A stretch of 26,489 nucleotides of DNA, taken from positions 6,848 through 33,336 of the forward strand of contig NW_014577404.1 of assembly GCF_000485595.1 (NCBI RefSeq), given 5' to 3'. The notes under the pieces are model-generated. The model saw only the letters and a program-made list of their open reading frames with translations. It had not been told where the DNA came from and ran no database searches. The position numbers and the translations under genes are program-made. Shown piece by piece: positions 9,426 to 19,340 of this stretch; the stretch's first letter is position 1, and the number at the start of each line of letters is the position of its first letter. This DNA is from Priapulus caudatus. Its lineage: Eukaryota > Priapulida > Priapulimorpha > Priapulimorphida > Priapulidae.

Positions 9426-10364
9426 TGAACATGTTATGTTCAATAACTGAGTCCGTCACTCACTATATTTTGCGGTTTCTGTGGTCATTTCCCAGTGGCC
9501 ACGCATGCCTACAAATGTATGACGATTGTTTCATAATTGTTGACATCGCGTCCTACATGTGAACAATGTAAAGGTTCTGTTGTGCAAACTAAATTCGGAT
9601 GGCTTTGTGTGTGAAATTGCTATCTACGGTCTATGAAACATAGTAAAGCACGAGGTGACGATATTCACACAAATGCTAACTACGGTTCTGCAGTGCTCTA
9701 TGTCCTGTCAGTAGCCCATGAAAGAGCGCTGGCTGACTGGCGACGCCCCCCCCCCCCACACACACGCGCGCGCGCACACACGCACGTACGCACTTATGCA
9801 AAACACATGTTATACGGCCGCGAATTTAAGCTCGAGCTCGAACATTTAAAGTTGAGACTGCGTCACATTTTTTATTGGATGGATTTGTCAGTAGCGCCGA
9901 TTTGCATTGATTAGCGAAGGTTGTCGGGGACAGCGTATACGAGAGCCATACATCGGCACCGAGACTCGCCCAAATCTCCCGTCTCTATTCCTCTTCGCCA
10001 GCCACTCACGATGTTTAACTGCCGCTTGTAGTGCGTCCGTGCTAATCCTATTTCGCGTCATCCGTCATATTTAATATAAGATTAAAATGGCATTTTAAAC
10101 CTCGTTCACGCGCTGTTCGGCTCGTTCGTACATGTTCACGTGCCAGTGTTCCTGTTAGTAGCGTGCATCTATTCAGCTCCTGCTTCATTGAACAGTGTCA
10201 CATAGTCGTAAAGTGTTTACTTTTCTACAAGCCGTTGACTGATTATAATTAACAAGCGCTTTTCACGTCACATAACAATTAAAATTTAACTAAATCACTG
10301 ACGTCATGGAAACGATATTTGAAATAAACAACGTCAAGTATTTGCATGTTGGTAGGCGGCGAAT
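9426..10364. other. no gene seen; C-run and CA/CG tract
   Basis: A run of about 13 C at 9747-9759 continues into CACA/CGCG alternation to about 9790. A CRE palindrome lies at 10299-10306. The rest is unique-looking intron 1 sequence. Confidence 0.5.
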
Positions 10365-10440
10365 GACAGGTGGCGTGCCAAACAGAACAAGTGACGCGCA
10401 AATAGACCAGGTGGCGCGAAAACAGGACAAGTGGCGCCGT
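10365..10440. repeat. 20-bp minisatellite, four copies
   Basis: GTGGCG/GTGACG cores occur at 10370, 10391, 10411 and 10431. The unit is close to GTGGCGCGAAAACAGGACAA. It lies about 330 bp upstream of exon 2. Confidence 0.8.
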
Positions 10441-10772
10441 CTCACTAAACGCAATGGGAAATATCACATGCACACGCGCTAAACCTGCTTGGGCGAAATT
10501 CGCATTAGACGAGCGAACAATAAAGAATCTAAACACCGCTGGCCTCCTTCTCTTAACTAATTATCACGGGTCCTCGTTCCAGAATTTACATCTGCTGCAC
10601 GCGAAAGAAGCGATGAGATGTAATAGGATGACGTCACGATTGCGTGACATTCCGCACCGCCCCTGCTTCCCGCCCTGCCTCTATTAACTAACTAATCAGA
10701 TATGTTACTGGCATGATGCGATGCCCCCGAACGCAATGCACGCATATAATGGCGGGAATTTGCTTGTGACAG

Positions 10773-10931
10773 GAGCGCCGTGGTCGTAGTCGTGTCCGAG
10801 CCGAGCAGTGATGAGTCGACGCAGGCAAACGGCGACGTAAAGATGAACTCTGGCGCCGCTGCCGCAGCCACGGCGCCGCTGGCCAGCCCAGACTCTGCCA
10901 ACAGTTTAAAGTCCGTGGAGGACTCAGGCAG
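10773..10931 (+). CDS. exon 2 of the three-exon gene (Ser/Ala-rich linker)
   Basis: The exon is bounded by TTGCTTGTGACAG|G and CAG|GTGGGT. It is exactly 53 codons long, in phase 2 at both ends, so skipping it would keep the frame. It encodes SAVVVVVSEPSSDESTQ, a run of five Ala, and SLKSVEDSGR at the end. Third positions are G/C-rich, unlike the flanking intron. Ser residues beside acidic residues (SSDES) are typical casein kinase 2 contexts, which is inference only. A second GT (GTAAGC) lies 4 bp past the chosen donor; using it would shift exon 3 into a frame with an early stop. No domain is recognised; the segment is probably disordered. Confidence 0.6.
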
Positions 10932-11029
10932 GTGGGTAAGCACGTGAAAATGACAGAGGGAGGGGCGAAAGCGAGAGCAGCAGAGTGTGTGAGTGACAAG
11001 GAGAATGGATGTATGCGCGCGCGCGTACC

Positions 11030-11300
11030 AAGCTACACCTACCACACCCCGCCACACACCTACCACACCCTGTCACACACCTACCACCCCACCTCACCCC
11101 ACCCCAAGCTACACCTACCACATCCCGCCACACACCTACCACACCCCGCTACACACTTACCACACCCCGCCACACACTCACCACACCTACCCCACCTCAC
11201 CCCACCCCAAGTTACACCTATACCACACCCCGCCACACACCTACCACACTTACCCCACTTCACCCCACTCAAAGCTACAGCTACCACACCCTACTATATC
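11030..11300. repeat. C-rich minisatellite near the start of intron 2
   Basis: A 21-bp unit of the form CTACCACACCCCGCCACACA(C) alternates with longer units containing CCCACCTCACCCCACCCCAA. The order suggests a higher-order period of about 90-110 bp. The + strand is almost free of G. The complementary strand is G-rich and could form G-quadruplexes. Three + frames stay open across it (103-139 codons), which is a composition effect. Confidence 0.85.
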
Positions 11301-11776
11301 CCTTCAGCTTCAACTTTTAATATATACCGACAAATACCGACCCCATTATAAAGCTACCACCCTTCATTCACCCTTTTGGTGTGAGGGTAAACGGTGGTAA
11401 CGGTGCTGCGTCAGGCGTCTCGACCCGACACCCCGTACACACTGTCTGTGCACCGCAACAAAAGTTGAAGCTGTTGCGTCAGTCTGTATACTGACGCATC
11501 CGCAACACAACGGGCCGCGAGTCAGCAGACAAGATACATTTACCGACGCGACAGAATCGCAATCTCCGGCTTCACGCGGTGGCGGCACCGCGGATCGCCC
11601 CGTTAATGAGACATCGCGTATCGGCTTGCACGCGTGGCGACGTGGCGGCGTGCGGAGGTGATGCTGCTGCGATATGATACCGCGATATGTGGCGGAGGTT
11701 AAACGAATTTGTCATAGATCACACATGCGACTGAGAAAAGTATACGAATGTGAACGACGGAGGCGGGAAGGCAGTA
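11301..11776. other. no gene seen (intron 2)
   Basis: Unique-looking, CpG-containing sequence. Short inverted pieces TGTTGCGTCAGTCTGTAT / ATACTGACGCATCCGCAACA near 11471-11505 form a local hairpin. No exon is supported. Confidence 0.5.
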
Positions 11777-11878
<102 letters not shown>

Positions 11879-12155
11879 GATAACGAAAGAGTGCGCACGA
11901 GAGAGAAAGAGAGAGAAAGAGAAACAGCGTGTGTGAACGAGCGATCGGAGAATGAAAGGGAGATAAGGAACGGGAAAGAAAGAACGTGCAGACGAGTTAT
12001 ATAGCAGTCAAAGGGATTTAAAAGCACTAGGGGAGTTAACACGGAAAAGAAATGGGAGTGCGGCTCACGAGCAACATAATACAAGGTGGATAATGAAATC
12101 AGACGCTGTATAACTGGATCTCATGAAACTTGCGTTTTTTCACGTGCTACTTTAA

Positions 12156-12810
12156 ATGCATACTAGGCCCATTGATTATGCAATGTTGACAAATGCTAGA
12201 GTAACTCGCACCTTGTGTAGTTAATAAGTACATAACCTTATAGCCAAACGCGTATTAGTTTGTCCAATATCACTGCTGGTTACATTACAAGCAAGACTTG
12301 AAATCGATTGTTGATATTCGTGCCGTAAATGTCATCCAGGAGTCAATCGATGACGTAAACATTTGTGCGGCCTGTATGTTTTGGACGCCATGCAGATGAA
12401 ATGGAGGTGTCAGCGGTGTAACCACGGCCACGGACTAAACATGGAAATGGTGTAAAACACAAGTACTAATCACGGACGCACATGGACAGCCCTGACAAAA
12501 AGTTCCTTATCACGAGCGTCCGTGTTTACGAAATCACTGATGATAGCATTGCGTACGGCCGAGCATGCGTGCGAAAATGTCCGGTGCACTATAAATCTGC
12601 ATCACACCCGCTTCGCCGGCAGCGGTTTGAAACTGTAAACAACTAATTTCTTGGACTGCGGATTTCAATTAGACATTTATTAGCAACCAGCAGTGATATT
12701 GGACAAACTAATACGCTTTTGGATGTAAGGTTATGTAATTATTAACTACACAAGGTGCCAGTTACTCTAGCATTCGTCAACATTGCATAATCAATGGGCC
12801 TAGTATGCCT
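12156..12810. mobile_element. 655-bp non-autonomous DNA transposon with 126-bp TIRs and TTAA TSD
   Basis: The left arm (12156-12281) begins ATGCATACTAGGCCCATTG. The right arm (12685-12810) is its reverse complement with about seven mismatches, roughly 94% identity. Both ends are followed by TTAA (12152-12155 and 12811-12814). TTAA duplications are known for the piggyBac and Kolobok superfamilies. The 400-bp core has no significant open frame, so it would need a transposase in trans. It sits in intron 2. Diagnostic internal strings are CACCTTGTGTAGTTAATAA and TTTGTCCAATATCACTGCTG. Confidence 0.9.
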
Positions 12811-12814
12811 TTAA

Positions 12815-13290
12815 GTCGAGATGAAAACGGAAATGTGCGTGTGAAAGTCTTGCTCTCATACAGCTGTCGTACGGGATGACGGTTTAATGTCGACTGAACA
12901 CGAAAGCGCAGTCTTCTATCTAAACCTCAGTCTGAAAAGCCGAATTCCTACGGTTCCTACGGTTTCCTTCTAGCGTTATAGCAGGGTAGTTTCCTTCACA
13001 TATATCAGATCGTGTATTGTGTTGAATATTTTCGACTGTTAGTTTCCCTGTGATATACGCCGTTACGCTGAATCTAGGTTTTTAACGCACGTATTTTAAC
13101 GAATGGCGCAAGTATTTTGTGAATAAATCTACGTTTGGTTGCAATTTCAGAGAGTATGCCAAACCCTCAGATAACTGTGACAGATTGCCATCTATCGAGC
13201 AGTCCCCACAGAAGAAGGTTGGAGGAAACCAATCGACCGCAGGGCGCACCGAGTGCAAAAGCAGGTAGAACACGAACGCAGCACACACAC
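12815..13290. other. no gene seen (intron 2)
   Basis: Unique-looking sequence. No repeat or splice-bounded coding block was recognised. Confidence 0.5.
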
Positions 13291-13726
13291 ACACACAATC
13301 ATGTGCGTGCTCTCTCTCTTCTTCTTCTTTATATCTCGCGTTCTTCCCCACTTGTTCTCGCTCACTCGCGCTCTTTCCATCGCTCTATCTTTCATAGATG
13401 TTGCTCTTGAACGTGATTGCGCTTACGCCTTTGCGTATGCCTTTGGGATTTGTTGATTTGTGATTACATTGCGAGTAATTATGTGGGGTTTTCAGTAATT
13501 GTGTGAGCACGCCTTTCTGGGTACGAATCAAGACCTCATATCTTCTTTTCCTCTCAATCTCTCCATCACTGTACCTCTCTCGTACTGTGTGTTCTCTGTC
13601 GCGCACATTACCCGTTTCATTGACTCTTCCCGCGCTCCCGCTCTTTTTCTTTGCCTTTATTAAAGCTCTGTACTGTTTGTGCCTTCTCTTTCTTTCGCAC
13701 ACACAAACGCGCACGCATGCCCGCAT
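13291..13726. other. pyrimidine-rich, low-complexity region
   Basis: CTCTCTTCTTCTTC and TCTCTCCATC-type sequence dominates the + strand, with scattered CACA/CGCA near 13700. Short Ser/Leu-rich open frames arise from this composition. No gene called. Confidence 0.5.
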
Positions 13727-13727
13727 G

Positions 13728-13880
13728 CACCCATCCACCCATCAATCGATCCATTAATCTATCCCTTCATCCATCCATCATCCAGCCATCCATCCATCCA
13801 TCCATCCATCCATCCATCCATCCATCCATCCATCCATCCATCCATCCATCCATCCATCCATCCATCCATCCATCCATCCA
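13728..13880. repeat. (CCAT)n microsatellite
   Basis: Imperfect CCAT repeats give way to about 23 perfect units from 13787 to 13880. It ends exactly at the start of the 95-bp direct repeat. Confidence 0.95.
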
Positions 13881-13881
13881 A

Positions 13882-13976
13882 CGGGCTAGAAGCAACGATC
13901 TATCTCTGGACTGCTGGACACATACACCGCTACTAATAGCCAACCGGGGTGCAACCGCACACCGTTAGTTTTCACG
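13882..13976. repeat. 95-bp exact direct repeat, copy 1
   Basis: The segment starting CGGGCTAGAAGCAACGATC and ending CCGTTAGTTTTCACG appears again at 15771-15865, identical at every base by my reading. Flanks differ on both sides. The minus strand of copy 2 is part of a frame reading [19 protein letters not shown], faintly like a retroelement endonuclease segment. Confidence 0.9.
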
Positions 13977-14079
13977 GGATTTATTTTCGCATCCGCTTTG
14001 CACGCTTCATACTTTATTGTAGTAACCCGTTCTTTCTCTCCCCTTCATTATGCTACCCACTCCGTAAAACGGCCACAGA

Positions 14080-14540
14080 CATCTTCACAGGCTACCAGTA
14101 ACTACCAGCAGTACACACCAGACAGCCACCACACCGTGCCAGACGACCCAGCATCACATGGATGGAACCAACGCAGCCACCATCCTCCCCGCTGGCCCGC
14201 AGGAAGACACCCACCAACGGGGGCAGCTAGAGGAAGGAGGGAGGCAGCGTCCGCTACCTCACCGGCCGGCCCCCATCCCCAACGCCTCGCCTAATTTATG
14301 GCGGCACAGCGGAACAGCTCTGCTACAGCAGCTGGAGTTGTTTCCTGCAGGATTGCCTTAAATTCCGGAAGCATAATCCCGGGTCCACTGTGGTCCACCT
14401 CAAGGACACCACGGTCACGCCGAGGGTGCCTGTGGAGGAGGCGCCATTTCCGGGAGTCGCTTTCGAGGAGCAATAGAGCCGCCAGCAGCCACCAGGACGC
14501 CAAGACACCAGGACACCAGGACGACAGGACGACCTGATTC
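14080..14540 (+). pseudogene. GC-rich coding-like relic with shifted frames, origin unknown
   Basis: All three + frames carry peptide-like segments. One reads ATSNYQQYTPDSHHTVPDDP and stops near 14294. A second has ATG at 14158 and reads MDGTNAATILPAGPQEDTHQ before stopping at 14361. A third, later one reads TVVHLKDTTVTPRVPVEE and stops at TAG near 14476. The switch in the best-looking frame suggests a decayed open frame, perhaps a retroelement gag/ORF1 remnant. No motif confirms this. It lies between the two 95-bp repeats, which may be connected with its arrival. Confidence 0.3.
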
Positions 14541-15426
14541 GTCCCCGACCAGTCGGCTCGTCATCAACGCCGTCGGCCTCAACATCACTTTAATCCGAAC
14601 TACTATTCTACTCTCTTCTTTCTCCTTCCATTACTCTTTTATTACAAATTCTTCTTCGTTACTTTCCCTTTCGGCACTGCGTTTCTTTTTTCTTCTACTC
14701 TTCTACCTACTCTTTCCCAGCCCTTCTTTCCATAAACACGTATCAGCGCCCAGAATCATGACTTCCTGCTTTTGCCTATTTGTTTACTTATCTAGTGCCT
14801 ATTTATTACCTATTTATTACCTATGTATTGCCTATTTATTTCCTATGTCTATGTATTGTGTTTGCACTGCCGTATTTTCTCGTCCTTTAATCCGTATTTA
14901 TTACGTATACGTTATACATTATTCATAACAGTTTAAGTTACTGCTTATACGTTTGAAATTTTTATTGCTGTTGCCATAAATTTTGCTTTCACGTGCGCTT
15001 CAATTTTGTTTTGCAAGCCGCTACATTTCGCGCTAAGTTTTCCTGTAATTCTGCTTTGCATGCTATTGTTATTACTGCACTTCATTATTATGCTTCCTTA
15101 CTTTTCGCATTTTGATTGTCATCTTGTTTACAAATTTTGCTGTTCTAAATCCTAATGCATTTCCTGCCTTCCGGTAATCACTGCTAACGGCTATACCTAC
15201 CTACCAACTAATCTTCTACCTACCTATGCTACCTCTTCATTAATCACATTTCTAAATTCACATCAAACTTGACTAAAGTAATAGGATATTCTACCATTTC
15301 GGCAAATGACATTACCGTTGCTCTTCTTCCGTTACCAGAGCTGCAGTGACGATGGGTCATTCCCCGGCGTAGAGGAAAATGTAGCAACGCTGATGTCATT
15401 CCGCGACAGCATTTAGTACCGCTCAT
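14541..15426. other. pyrimidine- and AT-rich non-coding sequence
   Basis: It includes short CCTATTTATTA repeats at about 14796-14860 and CTACCTAC patches near 15200. No gene seen. It has the look of a UTR of a retroelement or of plain intron. Confidence 0.45.
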
Positions 15427-15721
15427 AGGGTCTATGTCCCCCAGGATACTGCCGGAACGTACCCTGGGTACGGTCCGGTATACCGGAACGTACCCTGGTC
15501 ACTATTTGATATGGTTAGGGTTAGGATTAGGGTTAGGGTTAGGGTTAGGGTTAGGATTAGGGTTAGGGTTAGGGTTAGGATTAGGGTTAGGGTTAGGGTT
15601 CGGGTTAGGGAGTAGGCGTAGGCAACTCCCTAGACTCGTTAGTGGAGTAGACGAGGTACGGTTCGGCATATTAGATAGTACCAGGGTACGTTCCGGCAGT
15701 ACCCCGGGGGACATAGACCCT
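15427..15721. mobile_element. foldback element with telomeric core, copy 1 (295 bp)
   Basis: The left end AGGGTCTATGTCCCCC and about 27 further bases (to about 15470) are mirrored by the right end at about 15678-15721, with three or so differences. Inside, a second partial copy of CCGGAACGTACCCTGG (about 15485-15500) starts an inner, weaker inverted arm. The core (15516-15610) is about 14 TTAGGG units, some reading ATTAGGG. CTCA occurs just outside both ends, but is offset on the left by two bases, so a TSD is uncertain. A second member with the same end motif lies at 23405. Confidence 0.8.
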
Positions 15722-15770
15722 CTCAGCTTTAGTACCAGCTCAGACACATGCTAATTTTACACCATAACAG

Positions 15771-15865
15771 CGGGCTAGAAGCAACGATCTATCTCTGGAC
15801 TGCTGGACACATACACCGCTACTAATAGCCAACCGGGGTGCAACCGCACACCGTTAGTTTTCACG
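15771..15865. repeat. 95-bp exact direct repeat, copy 2
   Basis: Identical to 13882-13976, at a distance of 1889 bp. It continues on the right into sequence that leads to the TATA-containing segment at 16094. Perfect identity implies a recent duplication, gene conversion, or insertion-linked copying. Confidence 0.9.
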
Positions 15866-16049
15866 CTGAACAACACCACACACATTACACATCTACGGCT
15901 ATCTATATCGCCTCTATTCTTAACTTGCCGAGGGGGCGCAGCACATCTCCAACCCCGACTCGCCAATGGCCTTTCATTCCGTCATCACATTAGAACTGTC
16001 CATAGGCGCTAATAAGGGGACTTCCTTGTAGCCACCAGGGACTGGGAGA

Positions 16050-16330
16050 AGCATATTTGGTAGTGGTATCGCGACTCATCTTGCAATCGGGGGTATAAAA
16101 GAGCCCGCACGAGAGACACGGGGCTCTCGTTCTCACCCTCGTCTGTTGCTAAATTAACTGTGTAGTGCGCAACCTTATTTTACACTGTGTGATTGTACGT
16201 TCTTTTAGTGAGTAAATAATATACGGTGAAGCGGCAGTTGTGAACTACATCCCTCTATTCTAATTTTATTCCTGTTTTTACACACAATTACACTACAATT
16301 GTGCATCCATTTCACGGCGCACATAGCACA
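16050..16330 (+). promoter_or_regulatory. TATA-containing promoter-like segment, possibly a solo LTR
   Basis: GGGTATAAAAG places a canonical TATA box at 16094-16100. Directly after it AGAGCCCG pairs with CGGGGCTCT (about 16100-16126), a short stem that would span the expected start site. Downstream sequence is A+T-rich with GTGAGTAAATAATATACGG. This arrangement is common in LTRs, but I could not find paired LTR ends, a primer-binding site, or internal pol sequence. A plain gene promoter is the alternative. Confidence 0.35.
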
Positions 16331-17008
16331 AAGCTATAGCGCACAGTTGTCTGGCAGCAAAAATTATCCAGCGACTACAATATATATATATATATATAGG
16401 CTCTCGATGAACTGCAGAAAAATATTTAATTGGGCATCAATTGAAATAAAAATTACGTAATCGAAGCCCATCCCGTCCATATTTCGCTGCGTTAGACGGA
16501 TCGTCAAAATAATATACGTGGGTACGGTACACCCACTCACTGACGTTCGCACGCACACACGCCCGCGCGCACACACTGACGCGCGTGCACGCGCACATGC
16601 GCGCTCATAATACCGACTTATTTCCTTTTGTATGTCTGGGGCGAATCAATTACCGTCGACAAAAACACGGCAACATCAGGCTGCGTGGCGATCCTTCTAA
16701 ATAGTACGCACGCACGCACCATACAGCGAGACCTGCATGAGCTAATGATACACAGCGCATCTTCGCACGTCTTCGGCCACTACGATCTACGCGTGGACTG
16801 AGCCTCACGTATCGACACGATTCTCACTTCGAGCTTTAATTGTTTAACCAATAGTGCGTTCTTTGTCTCGCAGTAATACTGCTAGGATATCAGCGATTCG
16901 CGCAGATAAAAAAAACAACGCAATAAGTAAAGATGAGTAGCAGCGATGGGACGAGACGAAAACAACGCTGCACAATAAGCAATATAATTGCCATAACCCG
17001 ATTATTAT
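16331..17008. other. no gene seen (end of intron 2)
   Basis: A short (TA)n run lies at 16380-16398 and a CA/CG-rich patch at about 16545-16605. Otherwise the sequence is unique-looking. Confidence 0.5.
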
Positions 17009-17046
17009 TATTAATATTATTATTATTATTATTATTATTATTGTTA
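17009..17046. repeat. (ATT)n microsatellite forming the tract upstream of a splice acceptor
   Basis: About 12 ATT/TTA units end 9 bp before the exon 3 acceptor (TTATTATTTCAG|G). The repeat therefore takes the place of a normal polypyrimidine tract. Confidence 0.9.
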
Positions 17047-17055
17047 TTATTTCAG

Positions 17056-17758
17056 GAATGTCGACGAGCCGGATGTCCGCTCCGATGATGTGAACGCCGC
17101 GCGGTCACGTGGTATCGTTGCCAGGGATGACACACTGACCAGCGTCACTGGCCAGATGACGTTCCAGAGCTCATTCGGCGATGACGCGGCGACGCTGTGC
17201 GACGAGGCAGACGCAGATAATGACGCTGACGTGTCCCTCCGCGCCGACAACTTCGAGTTGACGATTACGGACGATGTTGACGCAACGATGGCGACCGACG
17301 ACGATGACGATGCCGACTCCGGGATGAACTTCACCGTGAGCAAGAACTACGCGCAGCAGGGCGAGGACGATGGCGATGACGATGAGCGTCGGCTGGACGA
17401 TATCAGCGACTACTCGCCGACGTACCCGACGTTCGGCAACCAGACCGAGTACATGCCTGGCTTCCACAGCTACTGCTACGCGCATGCCTACCACGACCGC
17501 GCCGCGTCGCCCCACCTCGCCGTTGAGTGGCGCCACCAGGCCCAGTCGGATACGCAGCTGGCACGGCGGTGTCGGGACGGCGAGAGAGAGGAGGCGGGAG
17601 CGGGGGGTCGGCACATGCACCGCACGCGGGAGGTCGAGAGATTGCCGGCATTACCCGACGACATCTCGCCGTACGAGGCCGAGGAAGGGGAAAGGTCGAT
17701 AGCAGCGGCTGTCGCCGCCGACGCAGCGAGGGCGTGCCAGCGCGCCTCGGAATCCTGA
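17056..17758 (+). CDS. exon 3 of the three-exon gene (acidic and Tyr/His-rich C-terminal part)
   Basis: After the acceptor TTTCAG, the frame set by exon 2 (AG|G, Arg110) continues without a stop to TGA at 17756-17758, giving residues 110-343. Order of regions: moderately polar start (NVDEPDVRSDD); LTSVTGQMTFQSSFGDD; a very acidic stretch with DNDAD, TDDVDAT and DDDDDADSG; EDDGDDDERR; the Tyr/Pro/His segment SDYSPTYPTFGNQTEYMPGF; then a basic Arg-rich part and an Ala-rich end. No transmembrane segment is visible. Together with MGSIMCC at the N-terminus, this suggests an acidic, largely disordered, membrane-tethered protein, broadly like GAP-43/BASP1-type cortical proteins in character but not in sequence. 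That comparison is inference. The family is unrecognised. Confidence 0.65.
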
Positions 17759-17766
17759 ACTGTGAT

Positions 17767-18060
17767 AGTGCGTGTCGGCCATGTTGATATTGCGTCAGAG
17801 AAGTCGATACCGCGTCGGAAACGTTAATATTGCGTCGGAGACGTCGGCATTTCCCCTCGGCACATTTAGTACTGCGTCGGGCGTATAAGTACTGCGTTTG
17901 AAACGTTTGTGCTGCGTCGGCAATTTTAGTACTGCATCAGCAATGTTTATTCTACGTCAGAAATACAGGTACTGCGACAGCTGTATAACGAGATTGCGCC
18001 GGCAGATGGCACGTTTACGTTCATATCGGTACTGCGACAGCCATATTTGTACCACATCAC
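17767..18060. repeat. degenerate 20-bp minisatellite just after the stop codon
   Basis: A TGCGTC-like core recurs every 20 bp: 17791, 17811, 17831, (17852 decayed), 17873, 17893, 17913, 17933, 17953, 17973, 17995 and again at 18033. The unit is close to TGCGTCGGAAACGTTTRTAC. It starts within 10 bases of the TGA, so it should be in the 3' UTR. The open frame at 17898-18314 runs through it and is not called. Confidence 0.85.
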
Positions 18061-19260
18061 GATGTTTGACACTCAATTGTTTGAGGTTTAGTAAGCATAG
18101 AGGTTGGTGGGCATTTGCCGAGAACACGAAACTCAACAATGCTCTCGTCCTTGCCACAGGAAGACACCAGAGTGTGCATACCCATGAGTGTGGCGTTGTT
18201 ATCGCCAGATGGCGATACATGTATTTAGTGGACGAATATTGGAGCCGGTCAGCTGATTTTGCGTGGATTTTACGATGTCAGAATGGAGAGCTGCGAACAG
18301 CTTGGAGCAAATGAGGCAGAGGAATGTATATAAAGTGTTTACCCACAGTGATATAACGCTTTAAGGCGATGGAATGTAATATAAATCGGAATGGCATACA
18401 TTTTATCTGTTTATGTCAGAAAACGTGACAGTCGGTTGTTATAGGGTTGTGTCATAAAACCGAGTTAATCAAATGTTTAACGTTGCGTAACTTTTACGGC
18501 GCTACACGAAACACGCATCTAGGTAAACGATTGTCGTTAAGGGAGTAAGAATTAAACTGGATCTGGAATAGACTTCTTCGTCGAAATTGTAATGGCTGCA
18601 TGCCTATGCCTGCTTGCCTGCCTCGCTAATTCGACATTATTTTATAAGATTCGTGGCAAGCTAGTTTTGAAAAGATAATAAACGGTTTGATGAGTTTTAA
18701 AGATTACAAACAATTTCGGGATTTCAACTGAGTTTAACACGCGCATGCGCAGTCGCGGTCCGTGTTTGCGTTCCGTTCCAATAACAGTGTTTGCACGCTG
18801 AATAAATGCGCTCTTGCGTGAATCACACCGGGATGTTACTCAGTTGAGTTAACTTAGCATAGTTACCCAGTGTCCATGTCAACGGTCAGTAACCGTGGGC
18901 AGAGCGTGACACACCGTCACAGCGAGGTATAGCTGTTGGCACAGTGTGTGAGATCCACGGTGGTCTTCTGCTCCGACCCCATAAAAATTAACCCACTACA
19001 AGTTCAACCGTATAACAGTTTGTTAGTCCCGGGGTTTCTCATTCTATTGCTATATTCCATCTTATCAGTATTCTAACATTCGATGCGATTTGTTGTCTGA
19101 TTTCAATCCCATATGAGTCCGATGATCTAGAAAACATTAGCAACGCCAGAGTAGTTGTCCGTCGTAACTCCTGGTGTGGTACACTTAAGATTCGGCGAGA
19201 ACTAATTAAATTTCGACACTTCGGGCCAGTACATGGTCTTAATAGGTGTACATCACGCAT
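18061..19260. other. probable long 3' UTR and downstream intergenic sequence
   Basis: No coding block is supported. Candidate polyadenylation hexamers lie at 18677-18682 and 18801-18806. A GCGCATGCGC palindrome, the core of NRF1-type sites, occurs at about 18742-18751. Confidence 0.4.
18677..18682 (+). promoter_or_regulatory. candidate polyadenylation signal AATAAA
   Basis: The first AATAAA I noticed downstream of the TGA at 17758, about 920 bp away. A second lies at 18801-18806. Which of them is used cannot be told from sequence alone. Confidence 0.25.
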
Positions 19261-19277
19261 TTGTTACGCTCACGGGC

Positions 19278-19282
19278 ATATA

Positions 19283-19319
<37 letters not shown>

Positions 19320-19340
19320 GGGCGGGCGCGCGCGTGTGTG
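19278..19340. repeat. (TA)n microsatellite with CG-rich edge
   Basis: About 20 TA units, some interrupted (TATG), end in CGGGCGGGCGCGCGCGTGTG. Confidence 0.9.

Noticed and set aside
15434-15754. Frames with Gly-Leu or Asn-Pro repeats
   Set aside because: Direct translation of the TTAGGG array inside the foldback element.
15775-15966. Retroelement endonuclease fragment on the minus strand ([14 protein letters not shown])
   Set aside because: Only a short hydrophobic strand-like string resembles the family; no catalytic motif is present, so it is not listed as a gene fragment.
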